Below, in pieces: positions 45,272-57,100 of a DNA stretch of 64,000 nt. This stretch comes from Spinacia oleracea (Eukaryota; Streptophyta; Magnoliopsida; Caryophyllales; Amaranthaceae). The first letter of the stretch is position 1, and each line of letters begins with the position of its first letter. The DNA is taken from the NCBI RefSeq assembly GCF_020520425.1, contig NC_079491.1, positions 28,077,449-28,141,448 of the forward strand, given 5' to 3'. The position numbers and the translations under genes were made by a program. The notes beneath the pieces were generated by a model. It did not search any database and had not been told where the DNA came from. It saw only the letters and a program-made list of their open reading frames with translations.

Positions 45272-46395
45272 TAGAGTTTATACTGAGCTATGCTGATACA
45301 CTCTATCTATGATAATAGAGATAGAGTAACAATGCATTTTGTTTTCTGAAATGGCTGTGTACGGATAACAATCATATTTGCATCAGCTGAACATGGAAAT
45401 GTTGTAGTGTATATTTTAACATTATGCATGTTTCTCTTCCAGATTTGATTGTTAAGTGATGGGAATTTGTTCTAAATTGAAGGCGAGCCATGATGGTGAG
45501 AAAGACAAGATCAGAAACTTACCAGATGGCATCATAACTCGTATCCTCTCATTACTTCCAACAAAGAATGCTGTATCAACCAGTGTGCTCTCTTCAAGAT
45601 GGAACCATTATTGGACAACCATTGACAGCTTTGACTTTGATGATAATACCTTATGCCACCTAACACAAGCAAATGACAATCCTGGAGGATTTATGATGTT
45701 TATCGAAAGAGTACTTGAACGTTGTGATGCACCTAACATTAAAAAGTTCCGGTTAAGTTGGTACCGGTCTGTGGATGTACATTGTCTCCGTGCTTTCATT
45801 TCCTTTGCTTTGAGTCGAAATGTTCAGGAGCTTGAACTGGAAATTCGGTTCTGTCGCGTTGTTGAGTTGCCTCTAGAACTTTTTGTGAGCAAATCTCTGG
45901 AAAAGATGAAGCTCAGGGTGGACTACCTCTTTAATGTTCCTCTTCTTGAGGATTATTTTCCAAGTCTCAAGTCACTCCATGTTGAGTTCTTGTACCCAGA
46001 TCATCCAAATTTTAATTTCTGTCAGAAGCTTCTCTGTCGTTGTCCACAGCTTCAAGAGTTGGTAATAGATGTGAGATCATATTACAAGAAGCATATACTA
46101 TATAAGATTTCTGGTACTGCTATTAAGAGGTTGACGCTAATGGTTCGTGCCAAGTCAGATCAGGATATCCAGCATACATTTGAAATAACTGCTCCAGTGC
46201 TCGAGAAATTATACATCATGGATGATACGTGTCATTTTTTCTTAGTGGGTTCGTTTCCACAGCTCAAAAGAACAGTCATTGACTTGAGGAATATTGAGAT
46301 ATATGAGAGAACCATGTACCAGATGGATCGTGCAGTTCAGATTCTATCAGGGATTACCAGCACCAAATATCTATCATTGTCTCTTGCTGCAACTC

Positions 46396-47705
46396 TGATA
46401 GTTCAGTAGAAACACTTGACAAGAGGGGGGGTGAATTGTTTCTTGGGAACTTGAGTAAGTTTCTTGCGGAATTTAAACAATAAAGAGACTGAGAACAATG
46501 AGCGAAGAAAGATATAAAACGGAGGAACCTTCTTGACCCTAATCAAGAAGAACCTCACTACTCTTTTGTATTAATGCAATAACTCTATTACAAATACACT
46601 CTTTAACTCGAGTTCCTCTCGAACACGAGTTCCCCACAGCAATCCCCTTCGATTACTGTGCTCCTCTTTCTCTCTCTGACTTAACTCTAAGTCGCTCCTT
46701 TTCTCTTTGACTTAACTCTAAGTCGCTCTGTTTCTCTTTGACTTAACTCTAAGTCAATCTTTCTCTCTTTGACTTAACTCTAAGTCACTCAAGGATCACT
46801 CAATCCTTAAACCCAAAATACAATATGATAGATAGATTCTAGTACGTAATAAAGCTTATAATAATAAGGAACTCAAGGAACACTCTATTTTGCCAACTGA
46901 TTCTTTTAAAACGTTTAAGCTCTTTAAGATAGATTTTGTAGAAATCAGTTGTGTTTTGAAAAGCCAAAACTCTTCTCCTTTTATAGGAGAGTTTTACCTA
47001 AGGTTGGGTACCCATGTTCTCCTCAACTTCCCACTAACAGTTACTGCTCAGTAACATGGGCATAGTTGGAGAGAAACAGGGAGACCAAATCAAAACACTA
47101 AATGCACGTTTAAATAGAAATACGTGGGAGAGTTTTAAGGATCATGGAAAATCTTTTGCTTGAGAAACAAGGAGAATGAAAACAAAATCCTATGTTTACA
47201 TTTATTAATTAAATTCATTTTATTTATTAACAAAGATTTTCCAACTTAAAACTCTTTTATAATTACAGTTAATATATTTCAATTTAAAACGTACCAAAAT
47301 ACTTAGGTTCCTTTCGTTCCAAATTACGTATAAACAATATTAAATACTTACATAAATCCTAAACATAAACTCATATGTTGTAGTCTTCATGTTGCACCTT
47401 TAGAAGCTTCACTCGAAGTCTTCCCAATTTGTTCCTTCTCTGGAACATCGAGTATCCACATAATATATGAGGATCTCGCCTTAGGAACTCGCCTAAGGAT
47501 CTCGTCTTGCTTAATGATTATTTCTTCAATGTAGTGTCTGACATGGATCAATTACTTGCTTATATTCCACGTTGCTTAGTTTATCCAACTCAGGATCTCC
47601 TTAACTTAGCATTATCCCTCTAAGGATCTCGGAACCTATTATGCAACATAACTTAACCAATTGTCAGGAGTTTGCTTTGTCATCATCAAAACTTTAGGGT
47701 GAACA
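46396..47705 (-). repeat. 3' LTR of the Sirevirus-like element
   Basis: Plus-strand ends are TGATAGTTCAGTAGAAACAC and TTTAGGGTGAACA. A palindromic TATA region (CTCCTTTTATAGGAG, 46976-46990) marks the promoter. A four-unit repeat of CTTTGACTTAACTCTAAGTC lies at about 46672-46796. Confidence 0.92.
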
Positions 47706-49737
47706 ATATTCCCCATTTTTGGTGATGACAACAAAAGCAAACTTTCACTAAATGCAATAATAATCAATAAGCATAAATATAAAACAATAAATTAAATAAA
47801 GTATTTTTATAAAAATTAATCTAAATTTCCTAAATGAAATTAAGGAAAATTGAAATTAATTTTAATAAACGAAAATAAAATTAAAAACGAGAAATAAAAT
47901 TTTATAAACTTACATCGAGAAGAGAGTAGTGAGACGGACTCAAGTGATCAATTTAAGTTAAGTTTGCATTCATTTCCCCCTGTTGGCATTAACAAAAAGT
48001 AGAAAAATACAGTACTAATATATACCGATTATAGCGCCCTCCGATCAACGGTTGGCAAACTAAGTTAGCCTCAAAGTTAAGTTCCAACGTACTAAATTCG
48101 AATATAAAACATAATAATTAACAAGCCAAGTTTTTAGAGATACGATCTTTTAGGAGTTCCACAGAAATAAAGGAAGAGAAATTGTATGTTTCCCAACAGA
48201 TGGTTACATACAAAAAAAATAAAAAAATAAAATAAAAAATTCCAAAAAAAATCAAAAGCATAATGTAACACAGCTAGGATCAGGGAGGATGGTTTTGGTA
48301 TGTAGCAAGTGTAGGTTGGTCCTTTCACAACTTCATATCGATCCACATCTTTTCTCAATTTCTACTGCTTCCTTTAATTCTTCCACTTTCTCATCAATAT
48401 TCTCATTATCAAAAGATGTATCAACAAACAACAGAGGACTGTTTACCTTAGGAACCACGTTGTTAACCCTTTCATATTTACTCTTTTTTATTTTTTTTTA
48501 TTTTTTTTTTTGTATAACAACGCCATCCTTTTAATATAACACATAACCCATAAATCTTCAATATTAATTGCAAACCCTTGTCACCATATTTACATCATCA
48601 ACCGAAGGAACACGGAATGAGGTAATTTCCCCCTTAGAACAATCCGTATTTTTTTTTTATTTTTTTTTTGGTTTATGCAATAACCTCACCACCCAACGCG
48701 GGTCGGTGTTGGGCCTCCTTATCTCTCGGCGAACTGAACAGAAACACGGGGGGGTGTGGGTTTTTCTCTGACGGGTCGGGGCTTGGTTTGTGGTTGCGAA
48801 CAGGGCAGGCGGGTCGCGAACGGGTCTGGGAATCGATGGTGGGCGCGAACGGGCAGGGCGAGGGTTTGCGTTCGCGAACTGGGTGGAGTGAGGGCTGGTG
48901 TTCGCGGACGGTTCGGTGTTTAGGGGAACAGGAACGGTGTTTGGTTTGTCGGAGTCGGACGACGGGTTAGTGTGGGTGGCCGGCGCCGAGGGTTGTTGTG
49001 GGGTGAGGAGGTGGTGGTTCGTGGCTGGGGAGAAGTACGAATGTGTGGTGGTTCGCGGCTGGGCTCGAGGCTAGCGGGTGGGCTCAGTCGATTGGCCGGG
49101 TCGAGTCCGGTCGCCGAACCGAGGTCGCCGGTGGTCGTGGTCTGTTGGGTCCGGCCGCCGGTGATGGTGGTGGTGGTGGTTTTCAGTTTGGCTGTTTTTC
49201 ATGGCTAGGGTTTTAATTTGGGGATTTTTAATTTTTAGGGTTCCTTGTGTTTGGAAAGGATCATGTGTTTTGAATTGGTGAGATTTGAATTTGTAGTGGC
49301 CTTGGGTATGAGAGATCCATAGGTGTGATCCATCAGCTTTTAATTTTGGAAAAAATAAAATTTAATGGAATAAAAGAAATTGGATATATTTATAAAAGAA
49401 AATAAAAATAATTGGTGGAAAAATAAAATAAATAAAAGGGAAAAAAATTGTAAAAGAAAAAATATATATCCATGATCCTCATATTTTAGTGGAACTGTTT
49501 GAATCACGTATCTCATATTACTGACTAATTAAATACATATTTTAATTCTAAATTTTTAGTTGTTCCTTAACAATGGTAAACTTCAGTTATGCTTTACGCA
49601 CATGTATTTATAATGGTATATAGTAGTTATGCATAAATCTATAAAAGTAATACCTTGTGAGGAACTTTCCTGCTTACTTATCTCAGCTTGATCATCCCGA
49701 GGTCCAATCTCATTTTCCCGTGCTTCTTTCTGCTTGT
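47706..49737 (-). other. Region between the Gag-RT ORF and the 3' LTR of the Sirevirus-like element
   Basis: About 2 kb with no intact reading frame. On the minus strand a start-like context CCCTAGCCATG at about 49200 opens a GC-rich proline/threonine-rich stretch (48690-49210) with an in-frame stop. Further on, the piece VNNVVPKVNSPLLFVDTSFD, followed by DNENIDEKVEELKEAVEIE, is a coiled-coil-like remnant (about 48340-48480). Three A/T homopolymer tracts (48200-48250, 48484-48512, 48648-48669) interrupt it. The position matches the extra, sometimes env-like, ORF of Sireviruses; the RNase H is missing. Confidence 0.5.
48690..49210 (-). other. GC-rich proline-rich island, possible third-ORF remnant or captured sequence
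   Basis: About 520 bp with strikingly higher GC than the surrounding element. The minus strand reads a His/Pro/Thr-rich peptide starting MKNSQTENHHHHHHH with motifs such as SDSDKPNTVPVPL, but it has at least one in-frame stop. It could be the N-terminal part of a Sirevirus third ORF or a captured host gene 5' end. No function is assigned. Confidence 0.4.
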
Positions 49738-52068
49738 TTACTTTGCATGTTCCTTGCACAAATTTTCATTAGTTGTACCAAACAGTATATTATCAACGTA
49801 AAATTGTACAACTAGTGAGTCAGTTCCTTTTGATTTTAAGAATAAATTTTTGTCATATCTGCTTCGTTTAAAATCATTTTTCAGAAGGATTTTAGATAAT
49901 ATTTCGCACCACGATCTTGTAACTTGCTTTAACCCATGGAGAGCTTTGTCAGGCTTATAGATGTGATTTGAAAATTCATGATTTTTATAATGGGGAGGTT
50001 GTTCCACACATACGTCCTTTTTAAAAAATTCATTTATGGAGACACGTTTGACGTCCATGTGGTACAACTTAATTTCTGTAAGGGCTGCAAAAATAATTAA
50101 AGTTTTTATAGTTTCTAATCTAACAACAGGAACATAAGTTTCTTCCAAATTAGTACCTTCCTGTTGATTGTAGCCTTTAACAACTAACCTTGCTCTGTTC
50201 CTGACCATTGTTCCACGTTTATCAAGCTTGATCCTGTACATCCATTTGAGTTCTATCCCCTTCTGGTTATTTGGCTTGATTATGGAGAGGAACGCATGGA
50301 AAGTACAGAAGTTCCTGAGTTCAGATCTTGTCACAATTCCTCTTTCAATGTCGCTGACGATCAGATCCATTGGAGAGGAACTCTGATGTTTCCATGGCTT
50401 AGGTTGAGATTGAGCCACAAGAATATTCAAACTTTCCTCAGTTACTTCTGTTTCTTGAGTTCCTTGAGATCCTCGAGTTCCTTGTTCCTGTTTAATAATA
50501 GGGTGATCCTCAGGAACAGGAACTTCTGGATCATGAACTCTAAGATCTTGTTCCTCTTGAGTAGGAACTCCCTGATTCACTTTGATTTCTTGAACTCCTG
50601 ATTCAACTGTCTCTTTATGTTGTCTAGCTGGAGAAGTTTCCTCATTGTTATCTGTGAAGTGAATCAAACCATTTTCGAAATCCTTCTGTTCCTGAACTTC
50701 ATTAGTTTCATCAAGCATAATATGTACATTTTCAACTCTTTTAAAAGAGTCTTTAAGAGAGGTGTTCCTGTCAGGCAACTGAAAGAACCTACCATGTACA
50801 TCAGATTTAACATTATCGAGGTAGGTTGTGTGTTCTTTGCTAAGTTCCATTGCCTTGTCACTTTGAGCCTTTATTACGATAAGCTTTTTAAAAATGTCTA
50901 GAGTTTCTATCAATAATTCCACTAATTTATTTACAGACAGAGATTGAAGAGTTGAGGAACTTACTTCACGTGATGGATCTTGTGTTGATTCATCGATCTT
51001 TGCCATAAGACAAAGGTTTGTTGTTTCTTCTGGTTGATCCTCATCTTCTTCCGAGTCAGTGGCTTCTTCCCAAGCTTCGATCATTGCCTTCTTGAAGTTG
51101 GGCTTGGCAAAGGTGCATTTGTTGAATCTTTCCTTATATTGATCCTTTCCCTTGCCTTTCCCTTTTTCATTTTCCCACTGAGGGCAGTCTTTGATTTGAT
51201 GGTCAGAATCACCGCACTTGAAACATCCTTGGTCAGACTTGGAACCGCTTGGTTTTCTCATTGAGTTCCTTCCTCTTAGATTTCCAGGTTTAGAGTTCCT
51301 GTAAAATCTTTTCATTCTTCTGACCAACGTAGCAACCTCATCTTCATCAGGTTCTGAGTCCTCCTGTTCCTCAGCCTTGAGAGCAAGGCCTCGGTTCTCA
51401 GGAACAGCTGCTCCTAGATGTAATTCATGAGTCATCAAGGATCCCGCCAATTGTTCAATGTTGAATTTGGTGAAGTCCTTTGTTTCAAACAATGCAGTGA
51501 CCTTGGTTCTCCATCTATCATCCTGTGGCATGCTCCTTAGGATCTTCCTAACCTGTTCATCAGAGGGAATATTTCTTCCAAGAGAAACTAGTTCATTAGT
51601 GATATTAGTGAAACGAGTAAACATTTCCTGTATTGTTTCTCTTGGTTGTATTTCAAAACGTTCATACTTAGACATTAATAAATCAATTTTTGAACGTTTG
51701 ACCTCATTAGTTCCTTCATGAGTTATTTGAAGGAGATCCCAGATTTGCTTTGCGCTCTTGCACCCTATAACTCTGTTATGTTCATGAGGTCCAAGGCCGC
51801 AATGCAAGATTTTCACAGCCATTGCGTTGATTTCAAATTTCTCAAAATCTTCCTTAGTAAAATCAGACATGGGTTTAGGAACTACCTCATTTTGAGCATT
51901 GATCATTGTTACCTCGAAATCACCGACTTCTATGACTCGCCAGACTTGATAGTTCTCTGCCTTGATGTAGATCTCCATCCTGTTCTTCCAGTAGGTGTAG
52001 AATTTTCCGTTGAACATTGGAGGTCTTTGAGTGGAATAACCTTCCTCTAGTTTCTCGTAAGCGTTCAT
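49738..52068 (-). CDS. Gag-reverse transcriptase fusion ORF of the Sirevirus-like element
   Basis: About 776 codons remain open. The start is taken at ATG 52068; upstream codons to 52161 translate the primer-binding site and LTR end and are not Gag. Gag (residues 1 to about 340) has YSTQRPPMFNGKFYTYWKNR and a CCHC knuckle CFKCGDSDHQIKDC at about 280. An acidic, Glu/Gln-rich linker follows. RT starts at about residue 600 (WMYRIKLDKRGTMVRNRARL, HALHGLKQVTRSW-like, FYVDNILFG). Protease and the whole integrase core are missing, and RT ends shortly after the catalytic motif, which reads YVDN instead of YVDD. The deletion kept the frame. It cannot make a complete Pol; mobilisation in trans is inferred. 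Confidence 0.85.
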   Translation of the reverse strand: MNAYEKLEEGYSTQRPPMFNGKFYTYWKNRMEIYIKAENYQVWRVIEVGDFEVTMINAQNEVVPKPMSDFTKEDFEKFEINAMAVKILHCGLGPHEHNRVIGCKSAKQIWDLLQITHEGTNEVKRSKIDLLMSKYERFEIQPRETIQEMFTRFTNITNELVSLGRNIPSDEQVRKILRSMPQDDRWRTKVTALFETKDFTKFNIEQLAGSLMTHELHLGAAVPENRGLALKAEEQEDSEPDEDEVATLVRRMKRFYRNSKPGNLRGRNSMRKPSGSKSDQGCFKCGDSDHQIKDCPQWENEKGKGKGKDQYKERFNKCTFAKPNFKKAMIEAWEEATDSEEDEDQPEETTNLCLMAKIDESTQDPSREVSSSTLQSLSVNKLVELLIETLDIFKKLIVIKAQSDKAMELSKEHTTYLDNVKSDVHGRFFQLPDRNTSLKDSFKRVENVHIMLDETNEVQEQKDFENGLIHFTDNNEETSPARQHKETVESGVQEIKVNQGVPTQEEQDLRVHDPEVPVPEDHPIIKQEQGTRGSQGTQETEVTEESLNILVAQSQPKPWKHQSSSPMDLIVSDIERGIVTRSELRNFCTFHAFLSIIKPNNQKGIELKWMYRIKLDKRGTMVRNRARLVVKGYNQQEGTNLEETYVPVVRLETIKTLIIFAALTEIKLYHMDVKRVSINEFFKKDVCVEQPPHYKNHEFSNHIYKPDKALHGLKQVTRSWCEILSKILLKNDFKRSRYDKNLFLKSKGTDSLVVQFYVDNILFGTTNENLCKEHAK

Positions 52069-52118
52069 ACTTTCCAGGAACTTTTTCTCAACAGGGTTTC
52101 CTGTATTTTTGTGAGATC

Positions 52119-52134
52119 CTGCTCTGATACCAAC
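52119..52134 (-). promoter_or_regulatory. Primer-binding site of the Sirevirus-like element
   Basis: Minus strand GTTGGTATCAGAGC directly after the LTR terminus, matching the copia convention of priming by initiator tRNA-Met. Confidence 0.85.
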
Positions 52135-53291
52135 TGATAGTTCAGTAGGAACACTTGACAAGAGGGGGGGTGAATTGTTTCTTGGGAACTTGAGTAAGTT
52201 TCTTGCGGAATTTAAACAATAAAGAGACTGAGAACAATGAGCGAAGAAAGATATAAAACGGAGGAACCTTCTTGACCCTAATCAAGAAGAACCTCACTAC
52301 TCTTTTGTATTAATGCAATAACTCTATTACAAATACACTCTTTAACTCGAGTTCCTCTCGAACACGAGTTCCCCACAGCAATCCCCTTCGATTACTGTGC
52401 TCCTCTTTCTCTCTCTGACTTAACTCTAAGTCGCTCCTTTTCTCTTTGACTTAACTCTAAGTCGCTCTGTTTCTCTTTGACTTAACTCTAAGTCAATCTT
52501 TCTCTCTTTGACTTAACTCTAAGTCACTCAAGGATCACTCAATCCTTAAACCCAAAATACAATATGATAGATAGATTCTAGTACGTAATAAAGCTTATAA
52601 TAATAAGGAACTCAAGGAAAACTCTATTTTGCCAACTGATTCTTTTAAAACGTTTAAGCTCTTTAAGATAGATTTTGTAGAAATCAGTTGTGTTTTGAAA
52701 AGCCAAAACTCTTCTCCTTTTATAGGAGAGTTTTACCTAAGGTTGGGTACCCATGTTCTCCTCAACTTCCCACTAACAGTTACTGCTCAGTAACATGGGC
52801 ATAGTTGGAGAGAAACAGGGAGACCAAATCAAAACACTAAATGCACGTTTAAATAGAAATACGTGGGAGAGTTTTAAGGATCATGGAAAATCTTTTGCTT
52901 GAGAAACAAGGAGAATGAAAACAGAATCCTATGTTTACATTTATTAATTAAATTCATTTTATTTATTAACAAAGATTTTCCAACTTAAAACTCTTTTATA
53001 ATTACAGTTAATATATTTCAATTTAAAACGTACCAAAATACTTAGGTTCCTTTCGTTCCAAATTACGTATAAACAATATTAAATACTTAAATAAATCCTA
53101 AACATAAACTCATATGTTGTAGTCTTCATGTTGCACCTTTAGAAGCTTCACTCGAAGTCTTCCCAATTTGTTCCTTCTCTGGAACATCGAGTATCCACAT
53201 AATATATGAGGATCTCGCCTTAGGAACTCGCCTAAGGATCTCGTCTTGCTTAATGATTATTTCTTCAATGTAGTGTCTGACATGGATCAAT
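52135..53291 (-). repeat. 5' LTR of the Sirevirus-like element, first part (continues 59089-59241)
   Basis: Matches 46396-47705 base for base except for five differences over the full LTR. It is cut at 53291 by the nested element and resumes after the duplicated TCAAT at 59084-59088. The sum is 1157 + 153 = 1310 bp, equal to the other LTR. Confidence 0.93.
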
Positions 53292-54102
53292 TGTTGTAAT
53301 AATTGGGTTTTCAAGGCAAATACTAGAATAAGAATAAGAACGAGTTTAGGAAATCGTTGCGCCGTGGTAACCAAACCACTGCCTTGAAAACGAGATTCGG
53401 TGCAACCGGGGTGCACAATTGTATCCACCGATTCGTTCCCTAAGGTTTACACAACTCTCAACACACAAAGGCACTTTTGGGTGATGAGATGGAGCCACAT
53501 AAACTTATGCCCAAAAGAATAAGAAGGAAACGGTTTGAAGAGATACAAATATTCATGACTTAATCATGAACCAAAATTCTTCCATCCAAAACAAAAGGGA
53601 AAGGAGGAGGAGAGGAAGAGATCAATATATGTGTGTACCAACAACTCAGAAAATGAAGAGTACTTATAGGATGTGTGGAGGAGACAAAACAATCCAAAGA
53701 AATCAAAGGTTTCAAAGGAATTCAATGATATTAATCAACCATAAACCCATGATAATGAAGAGTTGATAACCCCCATAATCAAGAGAAATAATGGACCAAC
53801 TTAATCACCATAATCAGAATGATAATTGTCCATAAATAATACTTAAAAGGTTATCATAAAGGAGGAATCCAAGAGAAGATCAAAAACGGACAACACCAAG
53901 AACCGATCTCGAAACCTGCCGGTTTTCCAAAACCGGCCGGTTTTCGGTTCACTTCAAAAAATGTCTTTTAAGTCCGATTTTCAACTTACACTCGAAACCT
54001 GCCGGTTTCGGAAAACCTGGCAGGCAGGTTTTGAGAAACCTGCCGGTTTTCCAAAACCTGGCAGGCAGGTTTTGAGCGCTTTTCCATCTTTAAATTCCAA
54101 CA
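53292..54102 (-). repeat. 3' LTR of the LARD-like element
   Basis: Ends TGTTGTAATAATTGGG and TTTAAATTCCAACA (plus strand). It carries a TATA-like CCTATAAGTAC on the minus strand (about 53660) and clustered AAACCTGCCGGTTTTCC palindromic repeats at 53914-54076. Confidence 0.95.
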
Positions 54103-57100
54103 ATCCCCCACTAAAGATGAGAAAAGATACCAAATGAAAGAGGAAGATATTGGGCATAAGAGGAGCTTAATACATAACACTTGGTGTTACATAAAGTAAA
54201 TTGAAACCAAATGCTTAGTGAAGTGAATTATGACTTACAAACCCAAGGGTGGACGTACCTTGAAACCCTTAAGTCCTTGATCAAATAGTGGACTAACCTT
54301 GAAACTCGAAGATTTAAGTCACGCCCCCACAACACATACCTCACTCCAAAGATTATGTGGACTCCGCAAAGTGTACGCGTTTTAAGCCATGCGTTTACCT
54401 TAGTTCTCATGGAAGCTCTAGGAAACTGCCCAAGTTTCCATAGAAGATGGCGAGTCTTCACAACCACGTAGGTGAATCCTCAAGTGCTTCTCAAAATAGC
54501 ACTTAGTCAATAGGGTTAAATTATGTTCACTTTTAGTGAACCATCAAGAGCTACCTCGCAGCTATATTAACCCCCACAAGACCATAGATTCATTAAGAAC
54601 ATAATATAATGTTCAACCTCTCAAATAATTTGGTTGGTGAATCCACAAGTTGAATGCGTCCATTTCAATATGTTAGATTCATTAAGAGTTTATACAACTC
54701 AACCCTCATACAAGCGGTGGTTCTCTTTAAAGTGCATCTCAACTAGCACTCTACCATTAAGAGTTCAAAGACTCAACCTCATTCAAGCATTACAACACAT
54801 GCCATAGGGATAAGCAAGTAATGCTTATTACTTTACTCAAATGGGCATGAAGCCTATCCCCCTCGACATTTCAACCATCAAGGATCATTACATGTCCCAA
54901 TTCAATCTTCGTACCATAGTGCATAGCGTACCTTGCATTAAGATTTTCCGTTAGAAAGTATAACCATAAGCAAGGACATTTAAATGGTATATGCTCACTC
55001 AAAAGCACACATGGTAAAGAAATTATAAGATGCTTTGTTCTTGGTTCAACTAACACCAATTAAATTTGATGGGACAATTTTGTAAAACTCAATTTTACAA
55101 AAAGTTCTTCATAAAGTATGATCCTCAAATCAACATAGCCACTTTAGTGAAAGTACTTCATCAATATCAAACTTCTATAATTTGCATCGAAAACTTCAAA
55201 GCGACATACTTTGAAAACATAGCAAATAAATACCATTCGACCTTATCCATGATACCTTTAAAATGAAGCAAACCCTCGTTCACTAAAAATTTGTGAAATT
55301 AAAAACAACTCAATTATTTCACAGTAAATTCACAAATAATAGCTATGTCAAAATACCAACAATACATATCATTATCATAGCGGAAAATATACTAGCGTCC
55401 ACAACCTAAATCATGTTTTAGGTCCTTTTAAATGTTGAAGCTAAAAATTACATTCCACACATACCCACAAATGATATGATTTTATATTTCCACAAATCTT
55501 CTCAAAAATTAAGAAAATGACTTACTATGAAAACCAAACATTTGTTTTCATATATTACTCAAAACCATTTACTTAAATAACACTTTCAACTTTCAAGGGA
55601 GAAGACATAGAATTCAATGAAGGTTTAAAACTCAATATTCAACATGTGATGTAAATATAACTTGAGCACATCATCCACATATCGAGTAAAATAACCACAC
55701 ATAATTATCACCTTGGAAAAATAAGAATTGAAATTCTCCACCCAATTTATTAATCTAAACAACTATGAGAATTCAAATTCTACACAATCAATATGCATCA
55801 AGATATCGATAAGGTACATGTACCATTACAATGGTGATAACTCCAACACACATAATGAATTCCATAAACACATAATTCTTATCCTCAAGCATGGGAACTC
55901 ATCACTCATGGTTTTACCACTTAGAACAATCACTTTACATACCTATGATAAAAGAGCATGCAATATAGGAATGAAAATTAAACTGCTCAAAAATCTAAGT
56001 GATATAAAACTTGTTCCCAAAATAATAAGAATAAGAAAATCTCACTCCCTTACGTTGATAAGGTTCTCCCAATTCAAGTATAGCCTTGAAACTCCTAATA
56101 ACCATCCGGTGAATAGTCATGAAACCCTTTCAAGAAAACATCTAGATATTCATATTCCTTAGGTAGGTTGCGAAACTCACAAGTAAGCTTAACTTACTCC
56201 CAAAAGCTTCCCCTCAAAGGTTAACGACAAAAAGTCTCCATTGACAAATCACGGAATTAAGGTCTTACTCATAGGAATTGAAAACACAACACAAATTCAA
56301 GGCATACATAAAAACGTCCTTTAGCATAACGGGCAATTCTCATGCCTTGAAAACTCTGACTTCAAGTCTCTTCTAAATTCAACTTGTTCACTACTAACAA
56401 AAGAATTAGAAGAAAATAGAACAATCAAGCAAGAGACACTTTAAACCCAACATGCATAGCCAAACAATTAATTGCATCATGCACAAACATGCTAAAAGAA
56501 GAATTACCGTTAAAATGAGAATACTCAAAAAAATACATACCAAAACTCATCAATAAGATGAACATCCCAATAAGTCATGGAATTACATGCATAATAAAAA
56601 GAGTACAATCAAATAATACAAGGACCAAGAAAACAAGTCCAACATTGAAATATTAGGCACTTCCCATATAGTGGACTTAAAAGTCTCTTTTACATGACAC
56701 CTAAAAATTTCGAATCTCGAATATTTGGACTCACAACCACTTTCCAAAAAACACCGGGGTCTAAAGGTTTCCCAAGAGAAACTCTCAAAAATACATGAGC
56801 ATTCAAAAACAACCCCCACATGGAAATAATAAGCCCAAAAATTAAGATCATAAAATGATCACTCAACAAGGTTAAACTATGAGAAATGCCATAATAAAAT
56901 TATGTACTCAACAATTCCCATAAAACCATTTTAAGATCAATAAACCCTTAAAACTCAAGTCTCAAAACTTTTGGCCAACTTTAATGAAATTCCAACACCA
57001 ACACAAATAAAAAGGCTATTTAGTCTCAACCATAGAAAATTCATTAAACAACACCATACCAATCATGACAAGATTAATGGTCAAATTCCCAAAAGTGTAG

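Noticed and set aside
46396..46409. F-box ORF continuing to a stop at 46407-46409 as a complete 317-codon gene
   Set aside because: The last codons come from the retrotransposon LTR. The true exon continues for two bases at 59247 and then splices.
52069..52161. Extension of the Gag-RT ORF upstream of ATG 52068
   Set aside because: These codons translate the LTR end and primer-binding site, so they are not expected in the Gag protein.
55728..56162. 144-codon ORF in the LARD interior as a gene
   Set aside because: Composition is that of AT-rich non-coding DNA and it lies on the strand opposite to the element; no similarity recognised.
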